Part shown: positions 7,659 through 15,045 of the stretch, one piece after another
Layout of the letters: each line of letters begins with the position of its first letter
How positions within the stretch are numbered: position 1 is the first letter of the stretch
Assembly: GCA_002368575.1 (NCBI GenBank)
Contig: DFEA01000025.1
Location: 30,055 to 57,866, forward strand
DNA from: Lachnospiraceae bacterium UBA3814
GTDB taxonomy: Bacteria > Bacillota > Clostridia > Lachnospirales > Lachnospiraceae
DNA: 27,812 bases
Reading direction: 5' to 3'
Translations under genes and position numbers: made by a program
Notes under the pieces: model-generated
Told to the model about the DNA's origin: nothing
Seen by the model: only the letters and a program-made list of their open reading frames with translations
Databases searched by the model: none

Positions 7659-8477
7659 ATGGAAGAAAAGCTTGAGTTACTCAGATCACTCATAAGAGAC
7701 TGCAAAAGGGCAGCGGTGGCGTTTTCCGCGGGAGTGGATTCCACCTTCCTTCTTAAGGTCGCTTCAGAGGTGCTGGGGGATGACTGTCTTGCTCTTACCG
7801 CTGTTTCACCGGCTTTTCCGAAGGAGGAGACGGAGGAGGCGGTCAGGTTCTGCAGTGACAACCGCATCAGGCAGATAACCTTTGAGGCGGGGGAGCTCGG
7901 CTTAAGGGAGTATTCCGAAAATCCTGTGAACCGCTGTTATTACTGCAAGAGGCAGATCTTCAAAAGGATGCTGGAGCTTGCTTCGGAAAATGGTATATGC
8001 GTAGTAATGGAGGGCTCCAATATCGATGATCTGTCGGATTACCGTCCCGGGCTTTCAGCGCTTAAAGAGCTTAAGATAAAAAGCCCTTTAAGGGAAGCGG
8101 GCCTTACAAAAACGGAGATAAGAGAGCTCTCTAAGGGAATGGGACTTAAGACCTGGGACAAGCAGTCCTTTGCCTGTCTGGCATCAAGGATACCCTATGG
8201 AGAGGAGATCACGGCGGAAAAGCTCCTGAGGATAGGAAGCTGTGAACGGGTGCTTTCGGAGGCCGGCTTTAAAAACTACAGGGTGAGGGCCCATGGTACT
8301 CTGGCAAGGATAGAGGTGCTGCCCGAGGAGCTTGAAAGGCTTGTAAAACCGGATATAAGAGAGGATATAGTAAGAAGGCTTAAGGAAAACGGCTTTACCT
8401 ATGTGACCATGGATCTTTCGGGATACAGGACCGGAAGCCTTAACGAGGCTGTAAGGCGTAAGGGGTCACTGCCCTGA
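7659..8477 (+). CDS. larE: Nickel-pincer cofactor sulfur transferase LarE, three-cysteine type
   Basis: LarE adenylates the carboxylates of the LarB product and converts them to thiocarboxylates. The 272-residue protein has the PP-loop ATP pyrophosphatase motif FSAGVDST (22-29; many relatives have SGGVDS). It also has NRCYYCK with Cys93 and Cys96, and ACLASRIPYG with Cys173. Cys173 aligns with the single sacrificial cysteine of Lactiplantibacillus plantarum LarE. The extra CxxC pair marks the class reported to bind a [4Fe-4S] cluster, which would let the enzyme carry sulfur catalytically instead of losing its own cysteine. SD GAGG lies 8 bases before the ATG. larB starts 4 bp after the stop. 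Confidence 0.93.
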   Translation: MEEKLELLRSLIRDCKRAAVAFSAGVDSTFLLKVASEVLGDDCLALTAVSPAFPKEETEEAVRFCSDNRIRQITFEAGELGLREYSENPVNRCYYCKRQIFKRMLELASENGICVVMEGSNIDDLSDYRPGLSALKELKIKSPLREAGLTKTEIRELSKGMGLKTWDKQSFACLASRIPYGEEITAEKLLRIGSCERVLSEAGFKNYRVRAHGTLARIEVLPEELERLVKPDIREDIVRRLKENGFTYVTMDLSGYRTGSLNEAVRRKGSLP

Positions 8478-8481
8478 GGTC

Positions 8482-9249
8482 ATGGATTTGAGGTTTCGGA
8501 TGGAAATGGACAGTATAAAGGAAGTACTAGAGGCCGTAAGAAAGGGAAGCCTGGGAATAGAGGAGGCTGAGCTCTATTTCAGGAAGAAGCCCTTTATGGA
8601 TATCGGCTTTGCCAACATAGATACCAACAGGAAACAGAGGACAGGCGCCGCGGAGGTCATCTACGGCGCGGGAAAGAGCGAAGCTCAGATACTTTCCATA
8701 GTAAACGCGATGAAGGAAGGCGGACAGGAGGATATCCTCATAACAAGGCTTTCCGCGGAGAAGGCTTCAAAGCTTAAGGAGTCGCTTCGGTTTGAATATT
8801 TTGAGGATGGCAGGGTCGGTATCTGCGGTAAGGTTAAAGAGCCTGACGGGACCGGGAAAATAGCGGTCGTGACAGGCGGGACGAGCGATATCCCGGTTGC
8901 GGCAGAGGCCTTTCATACGGCAAGGTTTCTCGGCAACGAGGTGCTTACGATCTACGACGTGGGAGTATCGGGCCTTCACAGGCTCCTTGCAAGGCTTGAC
9001 GATATAATGTCCGCAAGGGTGGTCATAGTTGTGGCCGGCATGGAGGGGGCTCTTGCAAGTGTTGTGGGCGGGATGGTGAGCGTGCCCGTTATTGCCGTAC
9101 CCTCAAGCGTGGGCTACGGCGCCTCCTTCGGAGGGATAGCCGCGCTGCTTTCGATGCTCAATTCCTGTGCCAACGGAATCTCGGTCGTAAATATAGATAA
9201 CGGATACGGGGCGGCCTATCAGGCCAGCCTCATCAATCATATCAGATAG
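8482..9249 (+). CDS. larB: Nickel-pincer cofactor carboxylase/hydrolase LarB
   Basis: LarB carboxylates the pyridinium ring of nicotinic acid adenine dinucleotide at C5 and hydrolyses the phosphoanhydride, the first step to the nickel-pincer nucleotide. The protein has 255 residues. The N-terminal part carries the family motif RTGAAEVIYGAGK (residues 53-65). The C-terminal two thirds is PurE-like (KIAVVTGGTSDIPVAAEA, then VPSSVGYGASFGG). Cys229 in LNSCANG corresponds to the cysteine shown in LarB to form a covalent adduct with the substrate. The start at 8482 has TGAGG just upstream; in-frame ATGs at 8500 and 8506 are possible alternatives. A hairpin separates it from larC. Confidence 0.93.
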   Translation: MDLRFRMEMDSIKEVLEAVRKGSLGIEEAELYFRKKPFMDIGFANIDTNRKQRTGAAEVIYGAGKSEAQILSIVNAMKEGGQEDILITRLSAEKASKLKESLRFEYFEDGRVGICGKVKEPDGTGKIAVVTGGTSDIPVAAEAFHTARFLGNEVLTIYDVGVSGLHRLLARLDDIMSARVVIVVAGMEGALASVVGGMVSVPVIAVPSSVGYGASFGGIAALLSMLNSCANGISVVNIDNGYGAAYQASLINHIR

Positions 9250-9275
9250 CGCACGATTTGCAAGCAAATCGGCGC
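9249..9275 (+). promoter_or_regulatory. Intercistronic hairpin between larB and larC
   Basis: Starting at the last base of the larB stop, GCGC-(A)-CGATTTGC pairs with GCAAATCG-GCGC around an AA centre: 12 bp with one bulged A. The inner 18 bases (9254-9271) are a perfect palindrome. No T run follows. It ends 15 bases before the larC ATG and just ahead of its SD, so it could tune larC translation or RNA stability. Confidence 0.6.
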
Positions 9276-9290
9276 AGAAAGGATCGGAGC

Positions 9291-10739
9291 ATGAGGACTG
9301 TTTATCTGGACTGCGGTATGGGTGCAGCCGGAGATATGCTTACTGCCGCACTTTATGAGCTCATGGATGAAAAGGACAGGGAGGAGTTCCTGGCCTCCAT
9401 AAGAGGGGCAGGTATCCCGAAGACAGCGGTCTCTTTGGAGAGCATGACAAAGTGCGGCATAGTGGGAACGCATTTTACGGTGAGGGTGGACGGTGAGGAG
9501 GAAGCATCGGAGGATGTTCACTGCGGGCATGGTCACGGGCACGGTCATGAGCATGATTACGAACATGATTATGAACATGATCACGAACATGAACATGATC
9601 ACGAACATGGGCATTGTCATGACCATGACCATGATCATGAACATGACCACGATCATGCTCACGGCCATCATCATGACCATGACCATGACCATGACCATGA
9701 TCATGATCATCACCATGAAGAGGGTCATTTCCACGGGCATGAGCACCATGAGCATGACGGTCATCATCATACGTCTATGGCCGATATAGAAAGGATCGTT
9801 TCGGCCCTTGCCGTGTCCGACAGGGTGAAGAAGGATGTTATGAACGTATACCGGCTTATTGCCGGGGCGGAGAGCAGGGCGCACGGGGTCGATGCTTCAG
9901 AGGTGCATTTTCACGAGGTGGGGATGATGGACGCGATCGCCGATATCACCGCTGTCTGCCTGGCCTTTGAAAGGCTTGGCGCGGACCGGATAGTAGCCTC
10001 CCCTGTCCATGTGGGAAGCGGACAGGTACGCTGTCAGCACGGCATAATGCCTGTGCCGGCGCCCGCGACCGCTGATATTCTTAAGGGAGTTCCGGTTTAC
10101 GGGGGCGGGATAGAGGGAGAGCTCTGCACGCCTACGGGGGCGGCTCTTATCAGGTACTTTGCCGAAGGGTTCGGTGATATGCCTCATATGACCCTTGAAA
10201 AAACCGGCTACGGGATGGGAAAAAAGGACTTTCCAAGGGCTAACTGCTTAAGGGCCATGCTGGGGGAGGAGACGGGAGCCTTGCCCGAACAGGACGGTCA
10301 TGAGAACAGCTCCTCTGCCGGTGATATTGTCACGGAGCTGTCCTGCAATGTGGACGATATGACGGGAGAGGAGACCGGGTTTCTGTATGACAGGCTGTTT
10401 GAGGCGGGTGCCCGCGAGGTATTTACCACTGCGGTGGTCATGAAAAAATCCCGTCCGGGGCTCCTTCTTACGGTGCTTTGTGACGAGGATAAAAAGGATG
10501 CCCTTATCAGGGCAATGTTCAAATACACCCAGACCATAGGGATAAGGGAAAGCGTATGCAGACGGCATATCCTTAAGAGAGAGCTTAAGGAGGTAAACAC
10601 TCCCTTCGGAAGGGTGAGGGTAAAGGAATCGACAGGCTATGGCGTGGTAAGGAGAAAGGCGGAGTTTGACGATGTTGCCCGAATTGCCGAAGAGAGAGGA
10701 GAAAGCATATCCGAGATCAGGAGGAAGCTTGAGTTGTAA
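9291..10739 (+). CDS. larC: Nickel insertase LarC with a very long histidine-rich insert
   Basis: LarC inserts nickel into the pyridinium bis-thiocarboxylate in a CTP-dependent reaction, giving the finished pincer cofactor. The 482-residue product has the N-terminal LarC1 signature DCGMGAAGDM (7-16) and the FHEVGMMDAIADI and CTPTGAALIRYF segments. A LarC2-like C-terminal half follows (NVDDMTGEETGFLYDRLFEAGA). Both halves are in one frame, unlike L. plantarum, where a frameshift joins them. Residues 77-160 are nearly all His, Asp, Glu and Gly, about half of them His, and could store or pass nickel. The ATG at 9291 follows AAAGGATCGGAG; an upstream in-frame codon at 9258 lies in the larB-larC hairpin. 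larA is not in the window. Confidence 0.93.
   Translation: MRTVYLDCGMGAAGDMLTAALYELMDEKDREEFLASIRGAGIPKTAVSLESMTKCGIVGTHFTVRVDGEEEASEDVHCGHGHGHGHEHDYEHDYEHDHEHEHDHEHGHCHDHDHDHEHDHDHAHGHHHDHDHDHDHDHDHHHEEGHFHGHEHHEHDGHHHTSMADIERIVSALAVSDRVKKDVMNVYRLIAGAESRAHGVDASEVHFHEVGMMDAIADITAVCLAFERLGADRIVASPVHVGSGQVRCQHGIMPVPAPATADILKGVPVYGGGIEGELCTPTGAALIRYFAEGFGDMPHMTLEKTGYGMGKKDFPRANCLRAMLGEETGALPEQDGHENSSSAGDIVTELSCNVDDMTGEETGFLYDRLFEAGAREVFTTAVVMKKSRPGLLLTVLCDEDKKDALIRAMFKYTQTIGIRESVCRRHILKRELKEVNTPFGRVRVKESTGYGVVRRKAEFDDVARIAEERGESISEIRRKLEL
9519..9770 (+). repeat. Low-complexity His/Asp codon tract within larC
   Basis: About 250 bases consist almost only of CAT/CAC, GAT/GAC, GAA and GGN codons, with short direct repeats such as CATGACCATGAC. 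Such DNA expands and contracts by slippage in 6-base steps that keep frame. Its other frames give long Met- or Val-rich open frames that are artefacts. Confidence 0.85.
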
Positions 10740-10740
10740 A

Positions 10741-10762
10741 ACAGGCCGGGAAACAGGCCTGT
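10741..10762 (+). promoter_or_regulatory. Small hairpin after larC
   Basis: ACAGGCC (10741-10747) pairs with GGCCTGT (10756-10762) around an 8-base loop, one base after the larC stop. There is no T run. It may mark the 3' end of the lar message or only separate it from the transpeptidase gene. Confidence 0.4.
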
Positions 10763-10781
10763 GAATGAGGGAGATAGGAAG

Positions 10782-11435
10782 ATGAAGGCTGTAAAAAAAA
10801 TCACTGCTGTAATACTGGTATTTATCATTGCGCTTTCGGGCCACGCTCAGAGAGCCTATGCCGCAAGCACCGCCATGGAGACGGTCCTGCCGCAGTTTGT
10901 TATCTATGTGAACCGGGCGCTTGACTGCGTGACCGTCAAGCTTCAAAATCCAGACGGGACCGAAACCGCGGTAAAGAGTATGGTCTGTTCCACGGGAAGG
11001 GCAGGACACGAAACACCCACCGGTTTTTTCAAGACCTCCGATTATTATGACTGGAGGCTTATGGTGGACGGTACCTACGGAAGATACGCGGTAAGGTTCA
11101 ACAGAGGGATAATGTTTCATTCGGTGCCCTATTATTCAAGAAGCACTGACAGGCTTGAGTACGATCAGTACAATCTCCTGGGGCAGAAGGCTTCGCTTGG
11201 CTGTGTGAGGCTTTCGGTTGCCGATGCAAAGTGGATATATGATTTCTGCAGGAAGGGGACCCGGGTGGTCGTATATGATGATCTTACCACTCCCGGAGAG
11301 CTTGGGAAGCCTGCGTCCATCCCCATCGATCCGGCTTCGCCCTTCAGGGGCTGGGATCCCACGGATATCAATCCTTTAAATCCCTGGCTTGTGGCCGCCG
11401 TTCCCGGGCAGAGCCTGGAGGCTGCCGGACAATAG
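10782..11435 (+). CDS. Exported L,D-transpeptidase (YkuD family)
   Basis: The family cross-links peptidoglycan (3-3 links) or attaches proteins to it, outside the membrane. The 217-residue protein has a signal peptide (MKAVKKI, hydrophobic core 8-20, likely cleavage after AYA near residue 27) and then one YkuD domain. The catalytic motif is intact: His113 in MFHSVP and Cys141 in SLGCVRL, with Arg143. The C-terminal 40 residues are Pro-rich and outside the domain. The ATG at 10782 follows GAGGGAG. It lies 42 bp after larC and may share its transcript. Its stop is one base from the stop of the convergent ABC gene. No LysM or peptidoglycan-binding domain is seen. Confidence 0.9.
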   Translation: MKAVKKITAVILVFIIALSGHAQRAYAASTAMETVLPQFVIYVNRALDCVTVKLQNPDGTETAVKSMVCSTGRAGHETPTGFFKTSDYYDWRLMVDGTYGRYAVRFNRGIMFHSVPYYSRSTDRLEYDQYNLLGQKASLGCVRLSVADAKWIYDFCRKGTRVVVYDDLTTPGELGKPASIPIDPASPFRGWDPTDINPLNPWLVAAVPGQSLEAAGQ

Positions 11436-11436
11436 C

Positions 11437-12909
11437 TTATTCCTGAGAAAGCTTTCCGATATTAAGCGTTTCGGCTTCGGGAAAGCTTTCACAGACAGGG
11501 TCATGACTTACTATTATAAGAAGCCTGCCGTTCCGGCGGGCTTTTATATATTCACAGAGCCTTTTCCTGTTTTCGGCATCAAGCCCCGTGAAGGGCTCGT
11601 CGAGAAGCACTATGTCAGAGGGCGACAGCATTGCTCTGAGTACCGCTACCCTTCGTTTCATGCCGCCGCTGAGACCGGACACCTTCTCCCCGGGAACGCC
11701 TTCGGGAAATACCCTTGAAAGCTCTTCTGCAGGCTCCCCTGTACAGCCGCAGATTCTCAGATTGGAACAGGCGTTTTGCTCCTCTATCAGCCTGTTTTCC
11801 TGAAAGCACATGCTTACCCTTAAGGGAGGAATACCATTTTCTGAGGCTTTTTTGAGCGAAAACCGGGGCTTTCGCCTGAGCGCACGGTCCGAAGGCGGAT
11901 CGGTACGGACAAAGCGTACGGAGCCAAGATCAGGTGAGGTAAGCCCCGCGATAAGCTTAAGCAGGGTGGTTTTACCGATCCCGGATACTCCGCTTATAAT
12001 ATAGGTGCTGTCCTGTCGGAAGCAAAGCGTCAGATCCTTAAAAACAATGTTATCACCGTAGGATTTGCAAAGACCTGAAAGGCTTATGCTCACCGGAACG
12101 GCTTTACGCGCGGCGACCCCGGCACCGGATTCGGGACCGGGTAAGCGGGCGGAAATTTTATGGAATAAATAAGGAAGAAGATCAAAAAGGAGCTTTTCGG
12201 TAAGAGTAAGAACTATGAGGATAACGATCATCCACGAAAAGACTCCGGCGGTATTTAAATAGATCTTGTCCATGTAAAGGCGTTCACCGATGGATAATTC
12301 GGGGAGCCCGATGATCTCCGCCGCTATTCCGGATTTAAAGCTCATGCCGAGGGACTGCCTGAGGGCCGCTTTCAGATAGGGAAGATAAGCCGGACGATAT
12401 ATATAAAGAAAGCGGTTTACGGCGCTCATACGAAAGACTGTGGCCATCTCGATAAGACCTGTGTCGGTTTCCTTAAGACCTGTCAGAGCATTTATATATA
12501 CGTTAGGAAATACGACCATGAAGGTAATGTACAGAGAAAGCCTTGCGGAGCCGAACCATATGAGCAGGACCACTACGACGGCTGCAACGGGAACGGTACG
12601 CAAAAAGACGACGAGGGGCTTAAAAAACTCCTCCGAAAAAGGGTGTTTATAGGAAAGGAGCGCGAGCACAAGACCTGAGAGAGCCGCGGCGGAAAAGCCT
12701 GAAAGGATCCTTAAAAGCGACATAAGGACAGAGCTTAAAAAGACCCTCTCGGTTATCCTTTGGGACAGCTCTGAGAGGGTCCTTCGGGGAGAGGCAAAAT
12801 ACAGCGGATTATCGACAAGCACTGCCACAGCCTGCCACAACGCTATCCAGAACAGGATGATGAGCACCCTGCGTATAAATAAAGCCCCTCTCCCGGTCAT
12901 TTTTTTCAA
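11437..12909 (-). CDS. NitT/TauT-type ABC transporter, permease and ATPase fused
   Basis: One protein of 490 residues joins two normally separate subunits. Residues about 1-255 are a SsuC/TauC-like permease with five or six hydrophobic segments and an EAA-like loop (EMATVFRMSAVNRFLYIYRPAY, about 154-175). After a Pro/Gly/Ala linker (about 256-271), residues 272-490 are an ABC ATPase. It has Walker A GVSGIGKT (307-314), Q-loop Gln370, signature LSGGM (413-417), Walker B IVLLDEP (433-439) and H-loop His469. A basic insert (about 335-362) lengthens the stretch before the Q-loop. The start is probably TTG at 12909, with GGGGAG 8 bases upstream; the ATG at 12900 is too far from it. It lies 5 bp after its receptor gene. 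The substrate is unknown; the family takes up sulfonates, nitrate, bicarbonate and pyrimidine precursors. Confidence 0.9.
   Translation of the reverse strand: MKKMTGRGALFIRRVLIILFWIALWQAVAVLVDNPLYFASPRRTLSELSQRITERVFLSSVLMSLLRILSGFSAAALSGLVLALLSYKHPFSEEFFKPLVVFLRTVPVAAVVVVLLIWFGSARLSLYITFMVVFPNVYINALTGLKETDTGLIEMATVFRMSAVNRFLYIYRPAYLPYLKAALRQSLGMSFKSGIAAEIIGLPELSIGERLYMDKIYLNTAGVFSWMIVILIVLTLTEKLLFDLLPYLFHKISARLPGPESGAGVAARKAVPVSISLSGLCKSYGDNIVFKDLTLCFRQDSTYIISGVSGIGKTTLLKLIAGLTSPDLGSVRFVRTDPPSDRALRRKPRFSLKKASENGIPPLRVSMCFQENRLIEEQNACSNLRICGCTGEPAEELSRVFPEGVPGEKVSGLSGGMKRRVAVLRAMLSPSDIVLLDEPFTGLDAENRKRLCEYIKARRNGRLLIIVSHDPVCESFPEAETLNIGKLSQE
11447..11490. other. Long inverted repeat at the 3' end of the ABC fusion gene
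   Basis: GAAAGCTTTCC (11447-11457) and GGAAAGCTTTC (11480-11490) are an 11-bp perfect inverted repeat; each arm also holds the palindrome GAAAGCTTTC. It lies within the last codons of the minus-strand gene and 12-55 bases beyond the transpeptidase stop. It could form a stem in either transcript. No T run follows in either direction, so it is not a standard terminator. Confidence 0.45.
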
Positions 12910-12914
12910 GCTCT

Positions 12915-14060
12915 TTACTCCCCGGCCGTATAATAGAAGTCATCGCCGGGAAGGGCTCCGCCGGTGGAGGCCGGCTCTGCTTCAAAGAGCACCTTTAAAT
13001 ATCCGTTCAGATCAGACTTCATTTCCTCACCCGTAATGCAGACTATATTGCAGAAGGGGATGGCCTTTGCCGCAATGGGAGCCTTTTCCACTATTCCCTG
13101 ATCCGCGACGCACTGCGCGGCCTTTTCAACCTCGGAATTGACGAAAAGAACGCTCTCTTCATGATCCTTAAGGAAGCCGTTAAGGAGGTCGGGGTGATCC
13201 TGTATAAAGGCCTTTGAGGCGACCGTCACACCGGTGACAAGGGAGGAGGAGGGATCGAGCTTATTCCATTCCTCAGTCATGTCAAGCACTATGGACAGGG
13301 CATCGTTCTGCTGCATCGCAACGGTCGCAAAGGGCTGGGGAAGAAGCCCCGCCTGAGAAGGATCCTCCGCAAGCAGTGCGGCGACCTCGGCGGCCTCTGA
13401 CCGAAACTCTGTCTTTACGTCCTCTGCCCCGTTGCCGGAAAGGATGTAATTCAGAACATATTCAGGGGTGGTTCCCTTTCCGGTGGTATAGATCGTTTTT
13501 CCGCTGAGATCGGAAACGCTTTCTATGCTTTTGTCACCGCTTACCACATAGAGAACGCCGAGAGTGTTTACATCGATCACGCTTATCCCGCCCTCAGTCT
13601 TATTATAAAGGACGGCTGCGACATTTGCGGGCACAAGAGCGATGTCAAGCTCCCCTGAGACAAGCCTGGGAAGAAGGGCGTCAGCCTGTGTCTCCATCGT
13701 GAATTCGTAGCTGTTTTCCGCGGTTATTCCGGAGGCCTCGTCCATAAGTCCCACAAGCCCCATGGAGGTAGGACCCTTAAGGGAGCCGATACGAACGGTT
13801 TTGGTATCGTTCCCGGCTTCCTCTGCTTCAGTATTCTCCGCAGCATTCTCCGGGGCATTTTCCGAAGTGTTTTCAGCGGTGTTTTCCGCAGTATCCTCTG
13901 CCGCTTTCTCCTTTCCTTCTGTCTCTTCTGAAACAGGGGCAGTATCGGTTACTGTACCGTCAGCCGTATAATAAGGTATGCCCGCGCAGCCCGTAAGGAG
14001 CAGAGCACTAAGGGCAGCCGCGGCTGCTTTTGCCGTAAGGCCGATTTTTTTCATTCTCAT
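12915..14060 (-). CDS. NitT/TauT-type ABC substrate-binding lipoprotein
   Basis: This is the receptor for the fused permease-ATPase downstream, 381 residues. The signal peptide ends in lipobox LLTGC (Cys25). A tether of repeated acidic units (AENTAENTSENAPEN-type, about residues 45-85) leads to an NMT1/TauA-like domain starting VRIGSLKGPTSMGL near residue 89. That domain holds the typical DALLPRLVSGELDIALVPAN and DLSGKTIYTTGKGTTPEYVL segments. The ATG at 14060 has AAAGGA about 11 bases upstream; the next ATG, two codons on, is too far from it. It is the first gene of a two-gene minus-strand operon, divergent from a TetR gene that may control it. The ligand is not predictable. Confidence 0.9.
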   Translation of the reverse strand: MRMKKIGLTAKAAAAALSALLLTGCAGIPYYTADGTVTDTAPVSEETEGKEKAAEDTAENTAENTSENAPENAAENTEAEEAGNDTKTVRIGSLKGPTSMGLVGLMDEASGITAENSYEFTMETQADALLPRLVSGELDIALVPANVAAVLYNKTEGGISVIDVNTLGVLYVVSGDKSIESVSDLSGKTIYTTGKGTTPEYVLNYILSGNGAEDVKTEFRSEAAEVAALLAEDPSQAGLLPQPFATVAMQQNDALSIVLDMTEEWNKLDPSSSLVTGVTVASKAFIQDHPDLLNGFLKDHEESVLFVNSEVEKAAQCVADQGIVEKAPIAAKAIPFCNIVCITGEEMKSDLNGYLKVLFEAEPASTGGALPGDDFYYTAGE

Positions 14061-14191
14061 CTGATATTTTGTCCTTTCACATTTGTTTAAGAAACGACAA
14101 GGTTCTTTTGTTTTGGCGTTTCCTGCACCGGAGGCACGTTACAATATTTCACCGTTCTGAACGATGCCATATGATATCTTACGCCAGCGGT

Positions 14192-14220
14192 TTTATGTTT
14201 GCAAGAGATAAAAGCGGCAA
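14192..14220 (-). promoter_or_regulatory. Possible promoter of the NitT/TauT-type operon
   Basis: On the minus strand, TTGCCG (14220-14215), 17 bases, then CATAAA (14197-14192). Each box matches four of six consensus bases. It would give a leader of about 125 bases. This is the best candidate seen in the divergent region, but it is weak. Confidence 0.25.
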
Positions 14221-14239
14221 AACGATTAATAAAACGATT
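14219..14239. repeat. Direct repeat in the divergent TetR/ABC control region
   Basis: AAAACGATT occurs at 14219-14227 and again at 14231-14239, a 12-bp period, just upstream of the TetR promoter and at the edge of the possible opposite promoter. Its position suits a regulator site, though TetR proteins usually bind inverted repeats. Confidence 0.35.
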
Positions 14240-14244
14240 TACCA

Positions 14245-14274
14245 TTGCTATTTAGGCATACTTTGTGATATAAT
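14245..14274 (+). promoter_or_regulatory. Predicted sigma-A promoter of the TetR gene
   Basis: TTGCTA (14245-14250), an 18-base spacer and a consensus TATAAT (14269-14274) preceded by TGTG. Transcription should start near 14281, giving a leader of about 70 bases. The rest of 14061-14353 holds no gene. Confidence 0.7.
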
Positions 14275-14353
14275 ACATGAAATATATAAACTTGCTTCGG
14301 AAGAAATATAGAAAGGGTTTATCCGTTCGGTCAGATCGGGTAATAAACGGTGT

Positions 14354-14953
14354 ATGAAAGAGCGAAGAGACGTTACAAGAACAAAGAATGCAATAGAACA
14401 TGCTTATCTTGAGCTTCTGTTCAGGAAGGGCTACAGCAGGGTCACCGTCAATGAGGTCATCGATCTGGCGGATGTCAGCAGAGGCACATTTTATGCTCAC
14501 TACAGGGATATCTCTGACCTTGAGGAAAAGGTTGAGGACAAGGCCGTAAAGGCTTTGAGGGAGGCCTGCGAGACGGATGAGGCCTTTGATATCGAGATGA
14601 TAGCAAGGACGAGGTTAGGCTGTGTGTTCGATCTGTTTTATTCCTTCAGGGATGACTTCAAGCTCCTTCTGCTTGCGGATAACAACACCAAGATGATAAA
14701 TAAGGTAAGGACGGTGCTTGTAGAGGCTATGGAGCACAGCAGCACTATGGATCTCATGACTCAAAGGATAGGAAGGGTAAAGGCCTCCCTTATTCTGGAG
14801 AGCATAGCGGGATGCTTTGTTGCGGGGTTCATAAATCTCATGAAAAACGAAAATGAGATCAACAGGGATGTTGCGGTTGAGCTTATGAGCGACCTTATAT
14901 CCGGAGGCCTTGAAAGGGTCATAGAGGAATTCGGGATAAAGGAAGAGAAATGA
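14354..14953 (+). CDS. TetR/AcrR-family transcriptional regulator
   Basis: This is a 199-residue one-component regulator. The N-terminal DNA-binding domain has the classic pattern: TKNAIEHAYLELLFRKGYSRVTVNEVIDLADVSR is followed by GTFYAHYRDISDLEEKV, with the recognition helix around residues 38-50. The C-terminal helices (about 75-195) form the ligand and dimer domain and resemble the Bacillota-type TetR C-terminal family; the ligand is unknown. The start at 14354 has no good SD (only CGGG, too far), so translation may be weak or the leader structured. It is divergent from the NitT/TauT-type importer, which makes that operon its likely target, and is followed by a terminator that separates it from the chemotaxis gene. 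Confidence 0.88.
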   Translation: MKERRDVTRTKNAIEHAYLELLFRKGYSRVTVNEVIDLADVSRGTFYAHYRDISDLEEKVEDKAVKALREACETDEAFDIEMIARTRLGCVFDLFYSFRDDFKLLLLADNNTKMINKVRTVLVEAMEHSSTMDLMTQRIGRVKASLILESIAGCFVAGFINLMKNENEINRDVAVELMSDLISGGLERVIEEFGIKEEK

Positions 14954-15012
14954 TCAGAAGGATACAGGCGCTTTGGCACCGGCGGATTGGGCGGTACATA
15001 TCATGGGAAACT

Positions 15013-15044
15013 GCAGGCTGATTATCACATAGCCTGCTTTTTTT
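15013..15044 (+). terminator. Rho-independent terminator after the TetR gene
   Basis: GCAGGCT (15013-15019) pairs with AGCCTGC (15031-15037) around an 11-base loop, and seven T follow (15038-15044). Confidence 0.85.
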
Positions 15045-15045
15045 A

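Noticed and set aside
9519..9770. CRISPR-like repetition
   Set aside because: The repeats are 6-base codon runs in frame inside larC, without unique spacers or palindromic repeats.
9237..9884. Long minus-strand Met/Val-rich open frame across larC, and a similar plus-strand frame at 9493-9789
   Set aside because: They are mirror frames of the His/Asp codon tract; no SD and no coding logic outside the tract.
10741..10762. Hairpin after larC as a terminator
   Set aside because: Only 7 bp with no T run; listed as a small regulatory stem instead.
10248..11120. 290-codon minus-strand frame over the end of larC and the transpeptidase gene
   Set aside because: It spans two well-supported plus-strand genes, shows no family motif and has no promoter or SD.
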